A stretch of 48,912 nt of DNA from CAZHJG01 sp964533425 (GCA_964533425.1 CAZHJG010000002.1:1-48912), one strand, 5' to 3'. Positions 40,569 to 48,912 are shown, numbered from the stretch's first letter. Notes: generated by a model not told the origin, from the sequence alone. A program made the numbers and translations.

Positions 40569-41747
40569 ATGAATAAGCAGAATATTTTCAAAAAAATATC
40601 GCTGACGTTTGCTTCAGTCGTGATGGGTTTGCTGATCAGCACCGCTACAGCACACGCTATCCCGTACACGGGTGACACTACGCAGGCCTCGCCTGTACCA
40701 GCGTTCAACGTCTTTACCGGCGACATCCCGGCTCCGGCTCCTCCCGGTGGCGAGCAGAACTTTTTCCAGGGCCGCGTACCGGTCAATGGCGATCTGAGCG
40801 ACGCCCACACCCAGTATGTTGACCCAGTCAGCACTACTTGTACTGACGGCGAAGTCATGCAGATGCGCGTCTACGTTCACAACGGCGCCAGCGCTGCTAA
40901 TAACGACAACGGCAATGGCCCGAGCGTGGCTCACGGCACTAAAGTTGCCGTTAACCTGAACAACGGTTCGGCTAAGACCGCTTTCAACCCATCAGCTACC
41001 ATCAGCGCCAGCAACGCTGCCAGCGTCAGCGATGGCTTGAGCATCAATTGTAATGGTCAAAAGGTTGAACTGCAGTACATCAAGGGCTCGGCCGAGCAGT
41101 ACACGCTGAGCAATGGCTTTGAGTCATTAAGCGACAGCGTTGTAACTAATGGCGCCTTGATTCACAGCGAAAAGGTCCCTGGTGATGTCTGGGGCTGCTG
41201 GCAGGAACGCGTCTACGTGCTCTTGGCCGTCAAGGTCGTCAAGCCAACGACGCCTCCACCGCCCGCGCAGTCGACTGCTACTTGTGATCTGTTTACGATC
41301 ACTGCCAGTGAAGATCGTAAAGTTACCGTGAATCACTTCAACTTCACCGCTGTTAACGCCAACTTCAAGAACGTCGTTGTTAACTGGGGTGACAACCACA
41401 GTGACACCTTCACCGACTCCAACAGTGTTGTCGGCCAGACGCATCAACTGCCTGGCTCGCCCGACACCTTTGATATCTCGGCGCTCGTCAGCTTTACTGC
41501 TAACGGCAAAACTTTAACCTCAGGTGGCCCTGGTACCGTTTGTTCTGAGCAGGTTTCGTTCACCCCGAACCAACCCCCGAACATCACGCCTCCACCGTCC
41601 ACGCCTCCAACCACGACTGTGGTAAGCACGCCTCCGAGCGAGCTGGTTAACACTGGTGCCGGTAGCGTCGTCGGCTTGTTTGCCGCCGCAACTGCTGGTG
41701 GTGCAGCCATCTACCGTCGCATACTTCGCCGCCGCTTCAACCAGTAA
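40569..41747 (+). CDS. Secreted PKD-like protein with LVNTGAGS sorting tail
   Basis: A 392-residue protein with a signal peptide (cleavage after AHA, about residue 29), a beta-rich N-terminal domain (about 35-225), Pro-rich linker, a PKD-like Ig domain (about 240-330; VVVNWGDNHSDTFTDSN), a second Pro/Thr linker and the tail LVNTGAGS, hydrophobic helix, RRILRRRFNQ. The PKD-like segment shows the expected WGDG-type turn with His for Gly. ATG 40569 is preferred to 40551 because AAGGAG lies 6 nt before it. It is the third gene after the MoxR operon and an operon partner of the Gly-rich protein. Confidence 0.8.
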   Translation: MNKQNIFKKISLTFASVVMGLLISTATAHAIPYTGDTTQASPVPAFNVFTGDIPAPAPPGGEQNFFQGRVPVNGDLSDAHTQYVDPVSTTCTDGEVMQMRVYVHNGASAANNDNGNGPSVAHGTKVAVNLNNGSAKTAFNPSATISASNAASVSDGLSINCNGQKVELQYIKGSAEQYTLSNGFESLSDSVVTNGALIHSEKVPGDVWGCWQERVYVLLAVKVVKPTTPPPPAQSTATCDLFTITASEDRKVTVNHFNFTAVNANFKNVVVNWGDNHSDTFTDSNSVVGQTHQLPGSPDTFDISALVSFTANGKTLTSGGPGTVCSEQVSFTPNQPPNITPPPSTPPTTTVVSTPPSELVNTGAGSVVGLFAAATAGGAAIYRRILRRRFNQ

Positions 41748-41852
41748 GCTGTGGATAAGCACTAGCGCAAACTCGTATTTTGTGCTACGGTAAAGGTAAG
41801 TTTGAGAACAAGAGCACTGACTGACCGCTCTGGACACGAAAAATAGTGATAT

Positions 41853-41878
41853 CCCCTCGATGCGAGCGAGGGGATTTT
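41853..41878 (+). terminator. Intrinsic terminator
   Basis: CCCCTCG-ATGCGAG-CGAGGGG followed by ATTTT, about 105 nt after the PKD-like gene. It ends the operon before tRNA-Glu. Confidence 0.75.
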
Positions 41879-41924
41879 CATGTGCAGGCTTCTCTTTTTA
41901 CCTCTGTTATGGTATGATATTCCG

Positions 41925-41990
41925 AGCCATTTCGCTAACGCAGGCAATTGCCAATGGTACATGGAAAATGGCTAATAGAAGCGTTAACGC
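41925..41990 (+). other. Folded leader 5' of tRNA-Glu
   Basis: AGCCATTT (41925-41932) pairs with AAATGGCT (41966-41973), enclosing the palindrome GGCAATTGCC; GCGTTAACGC (41981-41990) lies 2 nt before the tRNA. Confidence 0.45.
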
Positions 41991-41992
41991 GT

Positions 41993-42067
<75 letters not shown>

Positions 42068-42105
42068 AATATCAAGATTACATTCCTAGCGCCTACATTA
42101 TCCTT

Positions 42106-42516
42106 ATGATCAAACACCCTACCCTTGGCATCGAGTTCAACTTAATGGGTTATGTAGTTCCCGGCAGCTATAAAGATACTGACCCGAGTTATGCATACCT
42201 GGTTACAAAAGTATTAGACATCGCTTCCAACGAAGGATTCTGGCTAGCCGTTCCTGAAATTAAAGGTCTTGATGATAAACCTTTGTTCGATAGGATGGAC
42301 GAACTTGGCTACGGTGACCGTCGCGTCGCGCTAATGTATGATCATGAAGTTCCCGCCGTCCTTGGCATGTGCCGAATCGCTTTAGCGAACCTGCTGGACA
42401 AAAATCTTGACCCCGATGCATACGAGGAGAGCTATAGACACTTACCGTCCCCCGCAACCATGAAAATCCTTATCGGCTCGCTCGAAGAGTACGAACGTTT
42501 ACGGCGAGACGACTAG
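42106..42516 (+). CDS. Hypothetical soluble protein
   Basis: A 136-residue acidic protein starting MIKHPTLGIEFNLMGYVVPG, with alternating helices (VTKVLDIASNEGFWLAV, then MCRIALANLLDKNL) and a Glu/Arg-rich end. No family is recognised. The frame is open upstream through the tRNA, but ATG 42106 is the first sensible start and TACATT (42094-42099) lies 6 nt before it, suggesting a leaderless mRNA 38 nt after tRNA-Glu. The 243 nt downstream hold no gene I can support. Confidence 0.65.
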   Translation: MIKHPTLGIEFNLMGYVVPGSYKDTDPSYAYLVTKVLDIASNEGFWLAVPEIKGLDDKPLFDRMDELGYGDRRVALMYDHEVPAVLGMCRIALANLLDKNLDPDAYEESYRHLPSPATMKILIGSLEEYERLRRDD

Positions 42517-42759
42517 ACCCCGCTGTTTACAGGTGTAGCCTCTAACGGCAGCACGCTTCTCAATAGGTCGTGCCACTGATTGAATTCCGATAAAATATGA
42601 TTCCAATTCGAAGTTAGGTAATTCACCAAGCGTATTTTATATAAGTGCGAAGCTAAATTTACAGCATTAAGAACATATCTTATCCGAAACTCCAAAATAT
42701 TTACTTGCAAAATAAAGGGGATATGGTTACTGTTGAGGTACTAAGTGGAGGCTCATCTG

Positions 42760-43104
42760 ATGACTGCCGGCAAAGCTTTCTTGTACCTCGTATACGGCGT
42801 GATTGTGGCTGGACTGGTGATTGCTATCATTGCTTCGTTTGGCAAATCAGCGCCGGCGCCGCAACAACCCCAATCGAACACCTCTTCCCAGCAACAAGCA
42901 AATAGTCAAAGTAAAGCAAAGACCACCCCCAATGCTGCGACTCCGGGCCAGTCAGCAACGCCTAAGCCGACCTCAACTCCTAGTAACACGCCAAGTCAGC
43001 TCAATAACACTGGGCCTGGCGATGTGGCAGGTCTCTTCATCCTGGTAAGTATCGTGGGGCTGTTTGGCTATCGCCGCTTTATTGTGAGAGGTTCCACCGC
43101 TTGA
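42760..43104 (+). CDS. Small surface protein with LNNTGPGD sorting tail
   Basis: A 114-residue protein: an N-terminal hydrophobic segment (about 5-27, LYLVYGVIVAGLVIAIIASF), a Gln/Ser/Pro/Thr spacer, and the tail LNNTGPGD-hydrophobic helix-GYRRFIVRG. It contains almost nothing except export signal, spacer and sorting signal, so it may be a short stalk or substrate carrier. ATG 42760 has GGAGG 8 nt upstream. Confidence 0.72.
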   Translation: MTAGKAFLYLVYGVIVAGLVIAIIASFGKSAPAPQQPQSNTSSQQQANSQSKAKTTPNAATPGQSATPKPTSTPSNTPSQLNNTGPGDVAGLFILVSIVGLFGYRRFIVRGSTA

Positions 43105-43115
43105 ACTTGAAACTG

Positions 43116-43141
43116 CTGGCTCTCTGGCTGGCCAGTTTTAT
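43116..43141 (+). terminator. Weak terminator-like hairpin
   Basis: CTGGC ... GCCAG followed by TTTTA, 12 nt after the small surface protein gene. Several alternative pairings exist. Confidence 0.35.
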
Positions 43142-43182
43142 CAGCCAGTCAAACGAAAGTAAGCGAAAGTAAAAAACGCCAT

Positions 43183-43210
43183 TTGTAATGCCTGGACAAA
43201 GGGCTATACT
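43183..43210 (+). promoter_or_regulatory. Promoter of pyk
   Basis: TTGTAA (43183-43188), 16 nt, TATACT (43205-43210). Confidence 0.55.
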
Positions 43211-43246
43211 GATCGTAAGCATTAATTTCTAAACGGGTGGGCGGTA

Positions 43247-44680
43247 GTGTCCAAAGCACAGGCAACGACGAGCGCGTCACTGGCGGCGCATAAGCGGACT
43301 AAGATAATTGCTACGGTCGGACCGGCCACGGATAGCTACGAAGCGATTCATGCACTCATCGCATCCGGTGTTGATGGTTTACGGTTGAACTTCAGCCATG
43401 GTACGCACGAGGAGCGCTCACGGCAGATTAAATGGATTCGAAAAGCTAGCAAAGAACTTGGCAAGCCAGTGGCTATTATTCAGGATCTGCAAGGGCCGAA
43501 AATCCGGCTTGGGGATTTTGACGGCATTGTGAATGTTAAACAGGGGCAGACACTGAGTTTTGCCTACCAGGCTGAGTATACGACTACAGGCCATTTACCA
43601 ACACAATACGATCTGGCAACTAAGGTAAAGCGCGGTGAACGGTTGTACTTATTTGATGGCAAAATCCGGGCTCTGGTCACCAGTGTCCGGGACGGCGTGG
43701 TGCATGCTCAAGCTGAAAACGAGGGAATTCTGGTGCGCCGCAAAGGCCTGAATTTGCCGGATACCGACTTCGGTGGCGACATCATTACGGCCAAGGATCG
43801 GGCCGATCTGGTGTACGGATCAACGCAGGATATTGATTACGTGGCCATGAGCTTCGTGCAGACGGCTGATGACATCGCAAACTTACGCAAATTGCTGAGT
43901 AGCATGAACAGCGACGCGAGAATTATTGCCAAGATCGAAACCAAGGCGGCGGTCGATAACATGGAGAGCATTATCCTGGCCTCAGACGTAGTCATGGTGG
44001 CTCGCGGCGACCTGGCCGTGGAAACTCCCACCGAAAGTGTACCAATTGTGCAGCGCCAAATTATTGGTCTAGGCTTGCGCTATGCCACGCCGACAATCGT
44101 AGCCACGCAAATGCTGGGTAGTATGACTGAGACCGCCGAGCCTTCGCGGGCTGAGGTGTCCGACATCGCCACCGCCGTGTTGATCGGCGCCGACTGCGTC
44201 ATGCTGAGCGACGAAACGGCTAGTGGCAAGTATCCGCTCGAGGCAGTTGAAATAATGTGCCGTGTCATCCACTATACCGAAGCGCACTCTCCTCTGAAGG
44301 TCAGCTTCCCTGGTAATGAAGAGCACAGTCGCCAGGTAGCCATCAGCAATGCCATTTTAAGCTTGGCTGAAAGCATTGCCGCCAAAGCCATCATTGCCGA
44401 GACCAAATCCGGAGCGACGGCGCTGCAAATAGCGTCTCTCCGCTCCAGCATTCCACTCATCGCCGTCACCAGCGACGATCGCACCGCGCAGCAACTGGCC
44501 ATCGTATACAGCGCCAAGAGCTATGTCCGCCCGGTTGACCCGCTGGCGGCCATCAAACTAACCGACTGGCTGCATAAAAATAAAGTCCTGCACCCGGGCG
44601 ACATCGTTGTAACTGCTTCTGGTCGCTATCCGGGCGTGGTTGGAACTACTGATACTATCAAAGTCCGTGTTCTGGAATAA
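43247..44680 (+). CDS. pyk: Pyruvate kinase
   Basis: A 477-residue pyruvate kinase of normal length. Visible: RTKIIATVGPATDSYEAIHAL at the start (in part), LRLNFSHG, IQDLQGPKIRLG, the Mg/PEP site IAKIETKAAVDNME and MVARGDLAVE, MLSDETASGKYP, and the C-terminal allosteric domain with SGATALQIASLRS and ASGRYPG. It makes pyruvate and ATP from PEP. GTG 43247 is the start closest to homology, with GGTGGG about 8 nt upstream. It is convergent with the HTH-like gene at 44684. Confidence 0.95.
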   Translation: MSKAQATTSASLAAHKRTKIIATVGPATDSYEAIHALIASGVDGLRLNFSHGTHEERSRQIKWIRKASKELGKPVAIIQDLQGPKIRLGDFDGIVNVKQGQTLSFAYQAEYTTTGHLPTQYDLATKVKRGERLYLFDGKIRALVTSVRDGVVHAQAENEGILVRRKGLNLPDTDFGGDIITAKDRADLVYGSTQDIDYVAMSFVQTADDIANLRKLLSSMNSDARIIAKIETKAAVDNMESIILASDVVMVARGDLAVETPTESVPIVQRQIIGLGLRYATPTIVATQMLGSMTETAEPSRAEVSDIATAVLIGADCVMLSDETASGKYPLEAVEIMCRVIHYTEAHSPLKVSFPGNEEHSRQVAISNAILSLAESIAAKAIIAETKSGATALQIASLRSSIPLIAVTSDDRTAQQLAIVYSAKSYVRPVDPLAAIKLTDWLHKNKVLHPGDIVVTASGRYPGVVGTTDTIKVRVLE

Positions 44681-44683
44681 AAT

Positions 44684-45052
44684 TTATAAAGACCAAGCTT
44701 GGTCGACGACCCGCTGGCCCTCGCCTTGATTGAACATATCGATTGGTAACTGGTGGTTCTCTAAGATGGGATTGGCGCCGAATAGAACTCCCCGAGCAGC
44801 TGCAGCCGTGCGATGCCTGTAGATGAGCGCCATCATCACTTCAGTCAGACCTCGTAAGGCGGTCTCGGCGGCTTCGTCTGGCGTCCGCGTACCTTCGGCA
44901 TACTCCCTGATGCGCCGGGGGTCCCTCTCCCCGATCGCATAAGCCGTGTTTCCTTGGCCAAGCATCGTCTGGAGATAATCAGTAGCATTATCTATAGGCA
45001 GCTTCTTCACAATTCTCTTGAGTTGTTCAGGGCGGCTTTCTAATTGGCTCAT
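44684..45052 (-). CDS. Possible DUF2384/MbcA-like regulatory protein
   Basis: A 122-residue protein. The first half (GNTAYAIGERDPRRIREYAE) may be a helix-turn-helix; the end (GANPILENHQLPIDMFNQGE and GQRVVDQAW) resembles the C-terminal domain of Xre/MbcA/ParS antitoxins (DUF2384), where a similar segment lies. No toxin gene with RES domain is adjacent, so if related it would be an orphan. AAGGAG lies 6 nt before the ATG. Assignment is tentative. Convergent with pyk, 3 nt apart. Confidence 0.5.
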   Translation of the reverse strand: MSQLESRPEQLKRIVKKLPIDNATDYLQTMLGQGNTAYAIGERDPRRIREYAEGTRTPDEAAETALRGLTEVMMALIYRHRTAAAARGVLFGANPILENHQLPIDMFNQGEGQRVVDQAWSL

Positions 45053-45153
45053 AGTCGTCTCCTTAGCAATAATTGCACGTATAATACAATGTTACACTAT
45101 TCTGAGCAAGGCCATGAGCCCTGACTTTTACCCCTGGCTTACAAACCTTCCAC

Positions 45154-45239
45154 TGTCATTCTCGGCTTGACTGGGATCCAGAAAAAAAGAAAAACACTAC
45201 TGTGTACTGTCTGGATTCCCGATCAAGCCGGAAATGACA
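45154..45239. repeat. Palindromic repeat D
   Basis: Two arms of about 29 bp, starting TGTCATTCTCGGCTTGA and ending TCAAGCCGGAAATGACA, are near-perfect inverted repeats around an A-rich loop. The arm ends GTCATT resemble the ends of repeats A-C, but the centre is different. It fills the gap before pgk. Confidence 0.85.
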
Positions 45240-45272
45240 CAGTTTTGCTAGTCAGGCTATGTGCTGTTCATA

Positions 45273-45302
45273 TGTACAGGCATAAGCAGTATCTGTTATA
45301 CT
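45273..45302 (+). promoter_or_regulatory. Promoter of pgk-tpiA
   Basis: TGTACA (45273-45278), 18 nt, TATACT (45297-45302). Confidence 0.55.
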
Positions 45303-45323
45303 GGGCGTAAAGACAGAGGTGGG

Positions 45324-46610
45324 ATGTTTACTAAACAAACAATTCGCGATATTGATTTGGAGGGTAAGACCGTACTCCTGCGGGCTGATTATAATGTGCC
45401 GCTGGAAGGCGGCAAAATTGCTGATGATTACCGCATTAAACAATCGTTACCGACAATAAAATACCTGCTCGAGAAAAACGTCCGCTTGATCATCTGCTCA
45501 CATCTTGGTCGCCCCAAAGGTCCTAAAGACCTGGAGAACAGCTTATTCCCCGTGGCTAAGCGCTTACAGCAATTGCTTGATCGGAGCGTAGAATTTGCCA
45601 CCGATTGTGTAGGCGAGCCAGCCCAAAAAGCGGCCAGCGGACTCAAGCATGGGCACGTTTTACTCCTGGAAAATCTGCGCTTTCACCCCGAGGAAGAAGC
45701 TAATGATGATAACTTCGCCAAAGAATTGGCGAACCTGGCGGACATCTTCGTGCAGGACGGCTTTGGTGTAGTGCACCGTGCGCATGCCAGTACCTCGGCC
45801 ATTACGCATCATCTGCCGAGCGTAGCCGGATTTTTGCTCGAGAAGGAAGTTGACACTATCACACGTGTCATGGAAGAGCCGGAACGGCCACTGATGGCTA
45901 TAATCGGTGGAGCTAAGATTGCTGACAAACTGGAAATACTACATCGCTTTATTGAAATAGCTGATTTCGTGGCCGTCGGCGGCGCCATGGCCAACACCTT
46001 TGTGGCTGCCCGTGGCGTAGATGTCGCCGAAAGTTTATACGATAAAGCCGATTTGCCCTTGGCTCGTGACATTATGCGTAAAGCCGGCCGCGAGGCGCAA
46101 AAACGGCGCTTTATTTTTGCCATACCTCACGACGGTGTGGTGGCCCACAGGATTGATAAGACGGTACCTACCCGCATCGTCGACTGGACGACCCACGTCA
46201 TCGCCGACATCGAGAACTATCCGCGCCGCGTCCCGCCAGCCGCCAGCCATATCCACGTCCACGAACGCATTCTCGACATTGGTCCGTTCAGCGGTTCATT
46301 CATCGCCGGTGGCGCGCAGTTGGCCAACACCGTAGTGTGGAATGGCACGATGGGGGTAACCGAAACTGAAGGGCTGCAGGGCCCTATCGGCCCATATTCG
46401 CATGGCACAGAGTTGGTTATCGAAGCACTTCTGGGAGAATTCGGCCACAAACCCTTCACTGTTGTCGGAGGCGGTGACACTGTGGGCTATGTAGAAGAAC
46501 GCAAGCTAGTCGGGGCCTTCGGACACGTTTCCACCGGAGGTGGAGCCAGCTTAGAACTGATGAGTGGCCGTAAGTTACCAGGAGTCGAAGCCTTACTTGA
46601 TAAGAAATAG
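45324..46610 (+). CDS. pgk: Phosphoglycerate kinase
   Basis: A 428-residue kinase, about 30 longer than usual. Visible: LRADYNVPLEGG, SHLGRPKG, VLLLENLRFHPEEE, GGAKIADKLE, VVWNGTMGVTE and GGGDTVGYV, all family hallmarks. It makes ATP from 1,3-bisphosphoglycerate. The frame is open for 21 more codons upstream, but ATG 45324 with AGAGGTGGG just before it and the family start (TIRDIDLEGKTVLLRAD) support the listed start. tpiA follows after 21 nt. Confidence 0.95.
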   Translation: MFTKQTIRDIDLEGKTVLLRADYNVPLEGGKIADDYRIKQSLPTIKYLLEKNVRLIICSHLGRPKGPKDLENSLFPVAKRLQQLLDRSVEFATDCVGEPAQKAASGLKHGHVLLLENLRFHPEEEANDDNFAKELANLADIFVQDGFGVVHRAHASTSAITHHLPSVAGFLLEKEVDTITRVMEEPERPLMAIIGGAKIADKLEILHRFIEIADFVAVGGAMANTFVAARGVDVAESLYDKADLPLARDIMRKAGREAQKRRFIFAIPHDGVVAHRIDKTVPTRIVDWTTHVIADIENYPRRVPPAASHIHVHERILDIGPFSGSFIAGGAQLANTVVWNGTMGVTETEGLQGPIGPYSHGTELVIEALLGEFGHKPFTVVGGGDTVGYVEERKLVGAFGHVSTGGGASLELMSGRKLPGVEALLDKK

Positions 46611-46631
46611 GGTACAATAACCGTAAGAACT

Positions 46632-47432
46632 ATGAGTTCAGTCAAACGCTCCCTCATCGTCGCCAACTGGAAAATGCACCTCGATGTGCAAGCTGCCAGT
46701 TTGCTCGTGCACCGTCTGGACAAAGCCATCAAAGTCCACCGCGAGATCGAGGTAGTTTTGGCCCCCAGTTTGCTGGCGTTGCAGCCGATCAGCCTGGAAA
46801 TCGATCGCCGGAAGTTTCGCCTAGCCGCTCAAAATGCCTACCATAAGGATGAAGGCGCCTTCACCGGTGAAGTCAGCTTTACCATGCTACGCGAACTGGT
46901 GCATTACGTCATTGTTGGCCACTCCGAGCGACGTATTTACTTCAATGAGACGCTAGAAGTGGTTCGCGATAAAGTACAGGCCGCCATCCGTAACGGCATT
47001 ACGCCAATTCTCTGTGTAGGCGAGACCAAACAGGAACGTTCCATAGGTGAAGCCCGCCAGGTACTGCACGATCAGTTAACGACAGCATTGGCTAATTTGA
47101 CCCCCGATGAAGTCGAGCAAGTTGTCATCGCCTACGAGCCAGTATGGGCAATTAGCACATTTGACGGTGAAGTGGCCAAGCCCGGCGACATTCAGCAGAT
47201 GTTTGAACTTATTCGCCACGAAGTAAGCGAGCTATACGGCCCAGCCGCGGCCGAAAACCTACGCCTGTTGTACGGTGGCAGTGTGAATGCCGATACGGTT
47301 AGTGCGTACTTATCTATTCCAGGTTGTGACGGTACGCTCGTCGGTGCCGCCAGCCTAAATTATCAGCAGTTTGCGGCTATTGTCGACACCGCCTATCGTT
47401 TATCACACACCGACGAAAAACATCATGAGTGA
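46632..47432 (+). CDS. tpiA: Triosephosphate isomerase
   Basis: A 266-residue TIM-barrel enzyme. Lys14 in VANWKMH, His97 in VGHSERR and the catalytic Glu169 in AYEPVWAIS are all present, as is LLYGGSVN near the C-terminus. It interconverts the two triose phosphates. It follows pgk, with TACAAT at 46613-46618 as a possible internal -10. Its stop overlaps the start of the next gene by 8 nt. Confidence 0.96.
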   Translation: MSSVKRSLIVANWKMHLDVQAASLLVHRLDKAIKVHREIEVVLAPSLLALQPISLEIDRRKFRLAAQNAYHKDEGAFTGEVSFTMLRELVHYVIVGHSERRIYFNETLEVVRDKVQAAIRNGITPILCVGETKQERSIGEARQVLHDQLTTALANLTPDEVEQVVIAYEPVWAISTFDGEVAKPGDIQQMFELIRHEVSELYGPAAAENLRLLYGGSVNADTVSAYLSIPGCDGTLVGAASLNYQQFAAIVDTAYRLSHTDEKHHE

Positions 47433-48819
47433 AGCCAAAAAACCAGCCAAAGCCAGTAGTAAACGTATTATTGATGTGGCCCAGCCCGGAAAATCGGCGC
47501 CAGCTGCGACTTCAAAGCCAGTACTCATCACTAACCGCCCAATTTTGAAAGACCCAATGGTTGTTGAGGGTAGCAAAGAAGCGACTGAGGAGCCTGTGGC
47601 CGACGAGGTCAAAAAACTAAGCTCGACCACCCGAATTAAACTGCAACCACTCGACACAGATACGGAGGCGAAGGCTGATGAGGCGGAGACCAAAACCGCT
47701 GAATCTGAAACTACATCTGCACTTGAAACCACTGCCGAAAAGACCGATCTCCCTGCTGAGAAACCGGCGGAAGCAGTCGCTGATACAGCAAAGGCGACAG
47801 CTGAGCCTGATGCTCCGAAAGAGAAAGAACCTGACACTGATAAGGCCCTGGCGCCTAACCAAGACGCTGCCGAAAACAAGACCACTCCAGATGCTAAGCC
47901 GGCAGCTACCAAAACTACAGATAGCGAGACTGAAAAAACTGACGAAGTGGCTACTGAGGAAGGTGCAGAAGCCGATAACACTACACCCGACGCGGCCGAC
48001 GCCAAAGCCGCCGAGGAAGCTGCCAAGCACGACGCAGCCATTCAGGCGCTGGCCGACAGCAAAAAGTTTTACCTGCCGGTTAATGCCGTCGAAAAACGTC
48101 GTACCAAGCGGTTCGTCCTCCTCGGCGTACTGCTTAGCTTGCTGCTGGTTGTGGCCTGGGTGGACATTGCCGCCGACGCTAGCCTAGTCAAGCTGGGCAG
48201 CAAGGTACCGCATACTCATCTGTTTGGCCAGCAAAATATGACAGCTACAGTCATATCCCCTCCCGCTAAACCGACAGCTACATATAAAGCCTTTTCGAGC
48301 CCGGCCAGCCTGCTAACGTTCCACTACCCAGCCGCTTGGCAATTTTCAAATCACGGCAGCGCTACCGTTGACAACGTAAACCTTGATCCTCATAAATTGC
48401 CAACAACTGCAGATTTTAGTAATGGCTCAGTGGAAGTGCTGTTTGGCGAACACGTTTACGCCGGCAAGGATGCGCCACATACCGTTAAAGTAGTACGCTA
48501 CCAGAAACTAGCGCACTCCATAAATGGCGCGGTTTATCTACGTGACCTTGTATATCAAGACGCTGATGGAACTATCAATGTCACGTCCTCACTCAGCAAT
48601 GACAACACGACCAAGGTCGGCCAGACGCTGCAAACCACTAACGAAACGTTTACCGATACCGACGGCGCGACTAAAGTGCAGTTCTTCACCGACGTTATCA
48701 AGGTAGCTGGCACCAAAGTTGGCTTTAGCTCAATACAGCAGGCACAGGCGTATCTAAACTCCTCGACATACCAACAGGCGCGCAGCATTCTGCTGTCAGT
48801 CACACCTACAAAGAGCTAA
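47425..48819 (+). CDS. Membrane protein with acidic disordered cytoplasmic tail
   Basis: A 464-residue protein. Residues 1-205 are Glu/Ala/Thr/Lys/Pro-rich and probably disordered; after a basic stretch (VNAVEKRRTKRF) one membrane helix follows (about 228-248, VLLGVLLSLLLVVAWVDIAA); residues 275-464 form an outer domain of beta character (TFHYPAAWQFSNHGSATVDN) with a helix at the end. The outer part recalls PsbP-like/lipoprotein folds in CPR proteins, but no family is certain. ATG 47425 overlaps the tpiA stop, so it is coupled to the glycolytic operon, which is a curious context for a membrane protein. Confidence 0.7.
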   Translation: MSEAKKPAKASSKRIIDVAQPGKSAPAATSKPVLITNRPILKDPMVVEGSKEATEEPVADEVKKLSSTTRIKLQPLDTDTEAKADEAETKTAESETTSALETTAEKTDLPAEKPAEAVADTAKATAEPDAPKEKEPDTDKALAPNQDAAENKTTPDAKPAATKTTDSETEKTDEVATEEGAEADNTTPDAADAKAAEEAAKHDAAIQALADSKKFYLPVNAVEKRRTKRFVLLGVLLSLLLVVAWVDIAADASLVKLGSKVPHTHLFGQQNMTATVISPPAKPTATYKAFSSPASLLTFHYPAAWQFSNHGSATVDNVNLDPHKLPTTADFSNGSVEVLFGEHVYAGKDAPHTVKVVRYQKLAHSINGAVYLRDLVYQDADGTINVTSSLSNDNTTKVGQTLQTTNETFTDTDGATKVQFFTDVIKVAGTKVGFSSIQQAQAYLNSSTYQQARSILLSVTPTKS

Positions 48820-48912
48820 TCCATGGCAGGCGTCTCGGTTTTCGTTTGCTAGAATGGCATAAGTGGTAGAACGCTTACTGGAGGGGCTAAATCCCGAGCA
48901 AAGACGGGCGGT
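48820..48912 (+). other. Right edge: promoter-like sequence, no gene visible
   Basis: TTTGC TAGAAT (-10 at 48850-48855, extended by TGC) about 25 nt after the last stop suggests a new transcript. What it encodes lies beyond the window; a GC-rich stem-like stretch near the end could belong to an RNA gene, but this is unproven. Confidence 0.35.

Noticed and set aside
44690..44703. Palindrome GACCAAGCTTGGTC as a bidirectional terminator
   Set aside because: It lies inside the 3' coding end of the minus-strand gene and lacks a U-tract.

Overview
The window looks like a chromosomal stretch of a Patescibacteria/CPR bacterium, most likely a Saccharibacteria (TM7)-type cell. The reasons are inferential: TGA ends many genes (so this is not the recoded SR1/Gracilibacteria code), many secreted beta-sandwich surface proteins occur, three proteins end in an L-x-N-T-G-x-G sorting-like tail, many transcripts appear leaderless, and the genes are compact. 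Promoters are of the ordinary TTGACA-17-TATAAT type, often with an extended TGC before the -10 box.

Layout. (1) 1-9857: a surface locus. It has three homologous secreted beta-sandwich proteins (one cut by the left edge), two membrane-anchored DUF916/DUF3324-like proteins interleaved with them, a 1492-residue glycine-rich adhesin resembling phage tail-fibre proteins, and a small membrane protein. This resembles the WxL/Csc cell-surface clusters of Firmicutes. (2) 9858-17510: accessory genes: a serine beta-lactamase-like hydrolase, VOC, DUF488 and deoxyribosyltransferase-like proteins, two tRNA-Arg genes, several small membrane or secreted proteins, a neprosin-like glutamic peptidase, DHFR, a DUF2267 protein and two very small proteins with strong ribosome-binding sites. 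(3) 17564-29760: two almost identical 206-bp copies of a palindrome-rich repeat lie in inverted orientation at the borders of a 12-kb segment. That segment carries two GH13 glucan enzymes, tRNA-Lys, folD, a phosphoribosyltransferase, murI, murD, a response regulator, an EamA transporter and an ornithine/DAP-decarboxylase-fold enzyme with altered catalytic residues. (4) 29841-32430: a split sensor kinase of three genes (multi-TM sensor, 92-aa connector, GAF-histidine kinase). (5) 32572-43104: an envelope module. It has a coiled-coil membrane protein, a vWA-like membrane protein, a MoxR AAA+ ATPase and a DUF58-like protein, followed by a Gly-rich secreted protein and a PKD-like protein; two further sorting-signal proteins lie at the ends. 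Three transcription units here start from near-identical strong promoters. (6) 43247-48819: pyruvate kinase, then phosphoglycerate kinase, triosephosphate isomerase and a membrane-anchored acidic protein.

Cross-cutting signals: -10 boxes sit 6-10 nt before the start codon of many genes, including murD and folD, which implies leaderless mRNAs. Hairpins abut the 5' ends of three of the four tRNAs. There are four copies or variants of intergenic palindromic repeats. The most system-like candidates are the MoxR/vWA/DUF58 envelope module, the Csc-like surface cluster with its giant adhesin, and the structured RNA fused to tRNA-Arg(UCG). No CRISPR array, rRNA, transposase, prophage or sortase gene was seen.
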